In this document: one piece after another, positions 56,100-64,000 of the stretch | Position numbering within the stretch: the first letter of the stretch is position 1 | Layout of the letters: every line of letters starts with the position of its first letter | Assembly: GCA_003439945.1 (NCBI GenBank) | Contig: QVRM01005915.1 | Span: 372,001 to 436,000, forward strand | Origin: Dermanyssus gallinae | Taxonomy: Eukaryota > Arthropoda > Arachnida > Mesostigmata > Dermanyssidae | Direction of reading: 5' to 3' | DNA length: 64,000 nucleotides | The notes under the pieces: generated by a model | What the model was told of the DNA's origin: nothing | The model's database searches: none | What the model saw: only the letters and a program-made list of their open reading frames with translations | Translations under genes and position numbers: made by a program

Positions 56100-57250
56100 C
56101 TCATTTATATTCCTATGTAATAACTTATACAAATATACAGACGCACAAATACCGCCCGAGATCTCACCCCTTCCTTTCCCTTCACTCGTGTCTGGACAGG
56201 AAGCTCCTGTCAGTTTATTGCAACATCGTCCCTTGAAGACTGCGCCGTTTTGCCACGGCAGTCAACGCTTTTGCAGCTGGCGTCATAGATGAAAGGCTTC
56301 CTAGCGTTTTGGATGCCATAGGAAAAGCATAAATATGTAAAAGTCATGCGGCGTGGCGTTCCTGCAGAGCTTACTGTATATAGCATAAATATGATATACC
56401 GTATAAACATCTAGACGGCTGCTAGATTACTTCCTATCTATATCTAGTGTAACAAATATAGCGACTCGTTACTGTTACATGTGGTATCATGACTGGAGTG
56501 AGTCGGCAATGCTTGTCGCGCAATCGTAAAGTCGACTTCTTTGTTGTAGCTTTCGAGCCCAGACCGAACAACACAGTGCAAAAGCCAAGCTCGGCCTAGG
56601 TTTGGCACTCTATGCCGGAGCAAATAAACGAGCGGTATAATAACCATTCTGTGGTATGCGTTATCACCTATTAGCGTTCTACTACAAACCAGCTTACAAA
56701 GCCAGAATTCTACTTCTAGTTGAAACGGCCGAGATAATCGTCGTCGTCGTCGTCGAATGTTACAGTCGTCTAAAGCAAAACTAATCTAAGATGTCACGTG
56801 CGCGTTGCAACTTTAAAATGCCTAACATATAACGAAACTTGCTGGCTTGACGGCAAGTTCGAGTTTGTTTCGAACACGTTTCTGACGGTCTACCTTCTAG
56901 TTGCTGTCGCCGCTCCTCAGTCGTATATCTACCATGTATAACCTGCCTCGTCTCGTCTCGCCTGTGTCACCACGGTTGCTACTTCTGCTATTGTGCTAGA
57001 TTTTAGACCAGGTTGCTCTCGATGGCGTGCCATGACACGTCACGCTAAGACTTGGCTACCGCAGGCAGTGGCCTTTTCATTACGCCCTATCGTTGGCCCC
57101 TCGTGGCATTCTCGACAGGCTGAGTCGCAGTGGCGTCGGCCAAGCCCACTCTAACGAGCCGTCTGTCTGGTCTGTAGCAGTGTGAACCCGGGTGTCGCCT
57201 CACAAAGGAACGAAACGATGATGACGATGATGACAACAATAACAATATAT
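56100..57250. other. No gene recognised; short CGT repeat
   Basis: Contains a (cgt)n tract at about 56737-56755 and gatgac repeats near 57220. No protein motif seen. Confidence 0.45.
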
Positions 57251-57256
57251 CATGAT

Positions 57257-57600
57257 TTAGAGCAGGTAATGGACCATTACCGCGGCGTGCGTCCGCAAAC
57301 GGCCCAGTCGAGGGTGAAGATGAAGAGTAGGCCTCTGAAGTAGCAGGATAATCTCGTGCGGGATTCGAGAGATTTCAGTGATCGAGATAAAATTCACACT
57401 CGTTGCTGTGTTTAGCGGCGCCGCGTTCAACTCGTGCAAGTTCAAGAAGATGAAATATTTTTTGTTTGATCGTTGGTGGGTCGTCCCTGTTCGGCCGCCG
57501 AAATCGACTACCACCACCGAGTAGTCGTCGTTTTGCACGTCCACTTTGCCGATATCCACTGAAAGTCCCCGAGGATTTACAAAAGGTATCGGAATCTAGC
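57257..57600 (-). other. Protein-like open frame, family uncertain
   Basis: The minus frame reads NPRGLSVDIGKVDVQNDDYS, VVVVDFGG and, after a gap, AAPLNTATSVNFISITEISR. The phrases DYSVVVVDFGG and the later block are reminiscent of the 'DyNViVVDW.gga.....Ya.a..n.r.vg.eia' region of pancreatic-type lipases, with about 23 extra residues between. The likeness is partial and there is no catalytic GHSLG in view. It could be a host exon, a retained pseudogene, or chance. Confidence 0.2.
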
Positions 57601-57609
57601 TATTTCTGA

Positions 57610-60600
57610 TGCGTTCTCGAGTCATCTAAGCGACAGCTTCGGAAATTGCTTTCTTTCAACCATCCTCCTTCCCCGTTGCGCCGCTCGCTCCATGCGCCGC
57701 CGTTTAAGTTCAAACTTTTTCGGTTGTTTCTTTCCTTTCGTCTGCGCGAAAGGAACACTTGAGAACGCGCCTGTCTCAAGCGTTCTTGCAGCACGCCTCC
57801 CGTCAGATGTCCTGCAGCCGCGTTTAAGGCGAAGCGTGTGGGCGGCTACCGGAGATAGATAAAGCTCGTATAGAAAATGAGTTTTAGTGCGAATTGCAAT
57901 TTCGGCAACGGCTGTCATGCGTGAACAATCGACCCTTCCGTCATGATAGGACTAAATAGATTCAAATAAATGTGTACGACACGCCTTAGCTTCTAGTGTT
58001 TCCTTTTCAGTTTAGCAGCACCGAGGTAAACGCATACCATTTGGGCGCCTCTATTGAAATTGCGTTTGTCCGCACACCCGTAGACTAGTACAGGCCAACC
58101 TGATTTCTAGGATACCATCCTATGCACGAAGGTAGCCCGAGAAGTTTGCCAAAGACTATACAAGCTGCACCCACGCTTGGCACGCAATGCCCGCACCCCA
58201 GTGTCTCTCGCGGGTGAAAGCGAGCTGGAGAGCTGGAACGGAGACGCAAATACGGAGCTGCCAGTATCGATTTGTCGACCAAAATAGAACCTGGGCCTGC
58301 AACAACAACAACAGCAGACCTGTTGTATGAACGCCTACGTACCTGAAGTGACATCAGCGCAAATTGCTGACACACAGCTGATCGGTGCATGCGTTTCGTT
58401 GGCGCGGTCACGCGGTCAGACCGATCAAATAGAACCGCCGTGCTGTCGATATGTTGGCCCACGTAGCGCAGATTGAGGTGTGAACATAAAGGGCATTCCA
58501 TCCGCAGTGCAAGACAGCTGATAAGCACTAACCCGCGCAGTGTGGAACTGTCGAGTGTGCACGCAGTCGCAGACGCTAGACCGGCCTAGTAATGCAACAG
58601 GGAATGCGTACGCTGACACTGATTTCTACAACACGTTGTAGTATTTACGCGACGAAATGCGTACCACGGAACGTAAATCTGCCGCATGCAGAGCACAACA
58701 TGCCAGCAAATGGAGTGCAAGACTCGTTACTAGGACGGTGAACTCTGAAGTAAAGCAAGTGGATCCCAAACAACGTAGACGCTCCAGCAGTATCGACAAC
58801 GACTATAACGCTAAGCAAGCAGCGTGCGTCGGAGATCACTTCCATCCAGAAGCGGTCAAAAGGAATATAACGAGCCAGCTCGCTTTCTATGAAGGCAGAC
58901 TAGAGCAACGCGTCGCCACTAACCGTCTTCACTATTTCTTAGTTCAATGCCAACCTCAAGGAAACGGTACTCTAAATGCCCGTAAAGAAGATTGAAACGT
59001 GGATATAATCCCAATGCAACACGTTCCATGGTCTACAGGAACGCCCAGTCGTGCAAAGGGCGCCCGGGAGCAACTGAGGCAATTACAAGTGCCATATGTC
59101 GACTAGATGTTATTCTTTTAGGATTGAAGTGAAAAAAAGTGCCTCGAGGGTCAAACGGCAGGAACAGGGGCGGCTGCAAAATCATACGGCAACACCGGGT
59201 ATCTGACCACCGCTGCTACCACCGTAATCCAAGACGAGTCCACGCTGTGTACAGACGAAAAGAGCGCCGCCCTGCCGACAACGCCCGTCTATGCGCACCG
59301 AGCCAAGGTGCCATACAGCGAAACCACCACACGACCACCACGCTCAATGGCAGACACAACCGCTAACACTCGCAAGAGAGAGACAAAAGTAACGGAACTG
59401 CTTTATTGGAACTGAGAGGGTCCCGAATGACCATTAAGATTTCTGCTCACATCAGCGCTGGATGCAGTGGACCCTTTCGTGCTGACGGATACATGGTATC
59501 ATATACCCAGTGGACTCCAAGGACACGATGCGGAATTATACTTTTCCTACTCGGGCCAATCAAATTGGCCGCCATTTTGAAGTCGGCTCGGTGAAATAAA
59601 GTTTGTCATGGGACACAAGACACATGCGTGGTTATAGAGGGTGAGCTACTAAATCTATTTGCCATTTGTGTGAGGTCCGCATCGGTAGCAACAACATTTG
59701 AGCGACTCTAGCGACTTTACGCCTACTTCCGAGCCATCCTCAGGATTTTCAACACCGATACGAGGAAATGCAGTGGAGAGCCAAGACAAAGGAATATTTC
59801 ACTATGCAGACAGTGGCAGAGGCCATACAGCGACTGCCAAAAGCGCATGACGAGACAGCATCTCTCACGAACGGGCAGCACCGGTGTCGCCTCACAGGAG
59901 GGTCTTCTTTAAAAAATTCTATACCGCAAGACTACCCACATGTTAGTGCACCATGCCGCTTATTCCAAAATACAGAGGAGCACTGACTTGAGCCTAGTTC
60001 GTGGCGTGGAGAGTATGCAGAAAGTGTGCAGCACGAGTGTACATATGCAGTATGTGTTTACTCACAATGTATTCTTCTTTTTTCGATGATGCGTAAGTGC
60101 GGTACCAGTGCAAAACCGTACACAGGTATTATAGACTATACGAAATAATTAAGTCATGGTCATCGTACGTGTTGTCAATAAAACGCACTTAAAAACACAC
60201 GTGGGTCATATAGGGTTCGCATTTATGCATTTTACCACGCACTCTACCCGACAAAGGGGTCCCACGGGTCAAGTGACACACGCATTTGTAAATAATGTGG
60301 CAGGTATTGTGCGCGATACCAGGATAGTGAGTGGCACGCAGTCACTTTACCAGCAAACTGGCATGGACATCTTAACTAATGAGTATTGTATTGTACATTC
60401 GTACTTACCTAACACGAAGTAAAAACAAGCAACTAGTAGTCCAATAAACTACTAAGGTCAAATGAGAAGCTAAACTTTTTCAATGTGCGCATAGCCGTAA
60501 TATTTTCTGCAAGCCTATTTACTAGGGCTAACTTTAGTACGTATTTACTACTCTGCGAGCCTATATACTAGAGCATACTTCTGTACGTAGTCACGAGAAT

Positions 60601-60890
60601 GTCTAAACGCGCACATGCCTTGTAAGCAGACCGGTTCAAACCAATCACACCTCAGGGATGATCCCAGGCAAAAAGTTTTTGTATTATTGTTATTTCTTGT
60701 ATATATGGATATATTGTACACCCGTATGTAAATGTGAGTGCGTGTATATATGTATTTGTACGCAGTACCGCACGGGCTGCTCGCGCGACGACTATTGCGA
60801 AGCGACGCGTAACCAATCGAGCCGACGAAAGAAACGTCGAGATCAAAGCCAGAATGTAAAGTAACGTTTTTCTGCATATATCCGTCAACA
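57610..60890. other. Unassigned DNA
   Basis: Open frames such as 57918-57622 (minus), 58528-58085 (minus) and 58657-58995 (plus) show no motif I can defend. A 45-base imperfect tandem duplication lies at about 60501-60588. Confidence 0.4.
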
Positions 60891-60902
60891 CTGGTTCGGC
60901 TG

Positions 60903-61703
60903 TTGCTGCTGCTAGTTCTTCTGCCGGCTTGTCGTCTGTACATGACTCCTCAGTCATATGGCACTAGTGTCACGATTGCGCGCCAGCATTCGCATGTCCC
61001 CGTTGGCCATCGCCCGTACTACACGAAGCGAGGGAATACTCTCTCATCCGTTCCTCCGCCCTCATATACACGATCCGAGACCCCCAATGGCGTCTCCGGT
61101 GAGAACTCTGTTAGTGTGGTTGTAACGGCGGGGTGCGACATCGTCGTAGAGCCGTTCTCCAGTGCGACGCTGAGTGGTCGCTGCTCACCACTGCGCCTAC
61201 CGACCAAACGACTCTCCCTTTCTCCTTTTCCCTTTATTAGGCCTGCAGTTTCTCCCTTTCCCTCTGCACCTTTCTCTTTCTCTCCCTTTCTCTCTCTTTC
61301 TGCCCTTTTATCTATGTCATGCTCGCGCCCTTTTCGGGCCGCATATCTCTATCTGCAACGTCTTCATGTCTCTCCCTTTCGGTACCATCCGCGCCGGGCC
61401 CCCAGCTTAGACGGGGGGGGGGGGGGTAGTTGCGGTGCCCGCGCGTCTGACGTCTTTCGGCCGGCCCTTGCCACTTTGGCTGGCCGACGTTCCCTCTCCC
61501 GCATTATCTCTGCCGGTCTGCGGGCCCCAGCTGCATTGCCGACACTGGTCGCGCCAACGTCTCAGGTCCAAAGTGCTGCAGCACGTCTTCGAGTCATCGA
61601 GCTGTCTACCTACAAGGGCGACCCCACTGAGCGACTGACAAACGAACGAACGAACCAACGACGAAGGAAACGAACAGACTCAGTGACCACTACGACTCAC
61701 TAG
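60903..61703 (+). CDS. Hypothetical 266-codon ORF, low complexity
   Basis: The longest unassigned frame in the window. It starts MLLLVLLPACRLYMT, a leucine-rich stretch that could mimic a signal peptide. The middle is serine, proline and phenylalanine rich because the DNA is a polypyrimidine tract (ctcccttt repeats, about 61207-61385) followed by a G14 run (61413-61426). No domain is visible. In a GC-richer, transposon-poor region it might be a 5' exon or untranslated leader; it may equally be a chance frame. Confidence 0.2.
   Translation: MLLLVLLPACRLYMTPQSYGTSVTIARQHSHVPVGHRPYYTKRGNTLSSVPPPSYTRSETPNGVSGENSVSVVVTAGCDIVVEPFSSATLSGRCSPLRLPTKRLSLSPFPFIRPAVSPFPSAPFSFSPFLSLSALLSMSCSRPFRAAYLYLQRLHVSPFRYHPRRAPSLDGGGGGSCGARASDVFRPALATLAGRRSLSRIISAGLRAPAALPTLVAPTSQVQSAAARLRVIELSTYKGDPTERLTNERTNQRRRKRTDSVTTTTH
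61413..61426 (+). repeat. G14 homopolymer
   Basis: Fourteen consecutive G, preceded by a long C/T-rich plus-strand tract (61207-61385). Length may be unreliable in sequencing. Confidence 0.85.
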
Positions 61704-62149
61704 TTACTTCGGCCAAGACCCATTTCAACTTCCGTCCGCAGCGGCTGGGGTCGTCGAACGAACTCCGCCGGCTCTAGGGACTAGACTCGTTCCGTGTTTG
61801 TTGTCGTTGTTTCTGGTGGTCGCAGTCGCACTTGTCGGTGGTACGTACCGGTTATGCATACAAGTGACAGCGGCAAAGATAATCATCTCCTCATCTTATA
61901 AGACGGGCAACGATCGCCAGAACTGTTAGACAGCTAGCTGCTTCTGCTTCAACTACCTACTTCTACCAGCCACTACGAGCGTGCGGGCAGTCAAACGAAG
62001 TAACACAGGAACAGAAACGACGAGAAAGACACAAGCAGCAACGACAAGGGCAACATCTGAACAACAGCAGAACAACACCAATAACTAGACTAGGAAGGAA
62101 AACAGCAAGAGTACCAGTAACAAAGACAACAAGCGCGGGTTAACTCCAT

Positions 62150-62367
62150 AGTGGATGTTGTGGTTGAAGAAACGACGAATCTTGTGAACGTTTTTAATCG
62201 TTAGGTGTTCTGTCGCGCGCGACGTGCCGTGTCATCCTCCAAAGGAGTTTTGAACACGTACTAACTAAAGGCAGTTCACATTGCGCGCCTCTCTGTCCTG
62301 AGTGTTTCACAACGTGTGTGGTGTCGTCTCCTGCATCGTGTAGATCTCAACACGACAGCTCATAAGG
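62150..62367 (+). promoter_or_regulatory. Candidate host first exon ending in a consensus splice donor
   Basis: CpG-containing DNA (gtcgcgcgcgacgtgcc near 62211) leads to cataag|gtaagt, with the exon boundary after 62366, a perfect metazoan 5' splice site. No open frame with a convincing start is present, so it would be a non-coding leader exon. The signal is a single short motif and may be coincidental. Confidence 0.2.
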
Positions 62368-63119
62368 TAAGTGCTACTAAACTACAAAGGCCCAATACCT
62401 GTAAGATGTTTCGCGTCAATAAGGTGTCAGAGAGCTACATGCAGTTACGGCCCGACAGTTAGAAATGTTTCTAGGTGCAACAGCCAAACGGCGTTAGTGT
62501 AGAATTTTTACTATCAATAATATATTTTTTTTTTTTAGGGTTTATCTTTAGGTATTTAAAATATGTATTAGCATGCAAGCAGAATATATACGTAGCATTA
62601 GCGTGACTTCGATGTAAGAACTAATCTGATTTCTCGTAGCTTTATCAGATTTTTCGATAGTCACAAAGCGTCGTATAAGAGCTACAGGTGAGGCAGCTTA
62701 TCTGAAAACACAGGCTACAAGCTTATTGTCGCGCTATGTCGGTACAACTCTATGGCACGTACTGTGCTGATTGGACGTCACCTGTTAGCTTCGAGAAAAC
62801 AGTGAAGGCATCTACGGGGTGATGGACGCTAAACATCGCGGGCCATGAATCTAGTACTACTAGTTTGGCGTTGCAAATCCGGGCGTTGGCAACAAAACAA
62901 CAAATTATCGGAAAGATGGACAAAACCCCTATCTCGTTGACTTCTAACGGGCTGGACTGGACGGGCAACATTACACGTACGAACGGTTATTTTCGCGTTA
63001 CGGCGTTGCGCTGTGGCACATCACGTATAAGAGTCGCTACTACAGTTCAGGATCGCATCCGTTCTTTAAATCTGGACAAAAATTATTGTAACGACGCATA
63101 GATACCAATTTGTAGTCCA

Positions 63120-63300
63120 AGGATGTCGAGCCCATAGGCGTGGTGCATTCGCCTGCGTCTTACGATCGGAGGAGACACATAGATGGACGGGTTCGAGCCC
63201 CACCGTTGCACATTTGTATTTATGGGGTCCGTCTATGAAGCAATGCGAAAAGCAGTCCCGTGAACGTTAAATATTGGCTGAGGGTCAGCCCAATTTTTTT
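63120..63300 (+). mobile_element. tRNA-derived SINE, copy 2
   Basis: Second copy of the repeat at 25745-25930: aggcgtggtgcattcgcc (A-box region), B box gggttcgagccc at 63189-63200, then caccgttgcac, atttgtatttat, gggtccgtct, gaagcaatgcga, and ggctgagggtcagccc before a T-run (about 63293-63303). Same orientation as copy 1. The B box here is closer to consensus than in copy 1. Confidence 0.7.
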
Positions 63301-63309
63301 TTTGCCCCA

Positions 63310-64000
63310 AGGGTAAATAAAGTGGGTTTGGGTATTACAGCCCAAACGGTTACAAAAAAACTCTCCCATCTTATGAAAGCAGACCTGCTAATATACCAAT
63401 TGAGTATTGACAGGTAATACTAGAATTCAGTAGAAAGATCCGTAGCAGTGGCTTTCCAAAACTTGTTTGGTTTAGGGTACACTACTTGTGTTGGAGATGA
63501 CGTTACCTTCAAATAAAAGCTAGATCTTAGAGAAGTCTATCTTCGGCTAAGACGAATTTGTATGAATCTCTGTGCTCCTCGTTAGTGAAACGCGGTTTAT
63601 GTAACAAAGGCTATTCCTACGACCTTGTCTTCCTACAACCTTAACCGTGGGCTTAAATTCGAAATGATACACATTTGGCCAGTGCCAAGACCTTAGTTTT
63701 TGTGGGGGTTTTGTTGTTTTCCAGCAAGAGCTGTTAAATTTTATTATTTGATAATAAAATGGAAAAGGTGAGATATCAATTTCAACACTTGTATAAAGAA
63801 TGCAGTCACGCAGCCTACATATGACCGTACATAAACCGTAGGCCTTTACCGCCTAGGAATGATTTTCTGCTTATATGTATGTACTTTTTCATTCTCTATT
63901 AATGTTGCTATAAGGCAGCCGTAATAGTGCCGTTGAGCTCTCTGGTATACTTTGGCTGACGCAGCCGCTTGTTTTGCTCCGTTGTGGGGGCTTCGAAACC
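63310..64000. other. No gene recognised
   Basis: Nothing beyond the SINE tail. I see no motif on either strand before the window ends. Confidence 0.45.

Noticed and set aside
58657..58995. Possible THAP-type zinc finger (VGDHFHPEAVKRN)
   Set aside because: Only one short phrase resembles the domain; the N-terminal C-x2-4-C and the AVPTIF end are missing.

Overview
The window is a transposon graveyard from a eukaryotic, almost certainly animal, genome. There is no bacterial-style gene packing, no operon, and no confidently recognisable intact host gene. The element mix fits an arthropod: R1-clade and restriction-like-endonuclease (RLE) non-LTR retrotransposons, CR1/Jockey-group fragments, DD37D and DD34D mariners, tRNA-derived SINEs, a solo LTR and long (AT)n arrays. 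A chelicerate such as a tick is my guess; the sequence alone does not prove it.

Layout. 1-5.4 kb: two decayed R1-clade copies (A, B). 7.0-7.7 kb: 3' end of a CR1/L2-type element on the minus strand. 8.3-10.7 kb: RLE-type copy A, which has lost its 3' end. 10.7-16.65 kb: a nearly full-length R1-clade copy (C) with a gag-like ORF1, APE endonuclease, reverse transcriptase (RT) and C-terminal zinc knuckle. Its 5' flank carries two convergent CTCF-type motifs. 16.9-23.3 kb: a CR1-type fragment, R1 copies D and E, a minus-strand RT fragment and a tRNA-like SINE. 24.5-32 kb: minus-strand R1-clade copy F, split between ORF1 and ORF2 by a 5'-truncated RLE-type copy (B), with a tRNA-SINE just downstream. 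32.9-33.2 kb: a solo LTR whose empty site can be read in a related sequence near 40.08 kb. 34.0-38.6 kb: RLE copy C, the best preserved, interrupted by a complete DD37D mariner with an intact 351-aa transposase, 20-bp perfect terminal inverted repeats (TIRs) and a TA duplication. 40-45.4 kb: a cysteine-rich ORF, two RT fragments and a CR1-group copy. 49.2-50.4 kb: a decayed DD34D-type mariner. 50.6-51.4 kb: deleted RLE copy D. 51.5-54.1 kb: a second copy of the 43-45 kb CR1-group element. 54-64 kb: mostly unassigned DNA with long (AT)n tracts, a possible host 5' region at 60.9-62.4 kb and a second SINE copy at 63.1 kb.

How the parts relate. Nesting gives a relative order. R1 copy F was already present when RLE copy B entered it, and RLE copy C was present when the mariner entered it. 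The mariner is therefore among the youngest insertions here and is the only element with an uninterrupted protein. The four RLE copies share an N-terminal C2H2 finger (two copies), an FxDD-type RT, a CCHC/PDG endonuclease and a conserved C-terminal tail (QRGNA). They define one family, resembling the NeSL/Utopia part of the RLE group.
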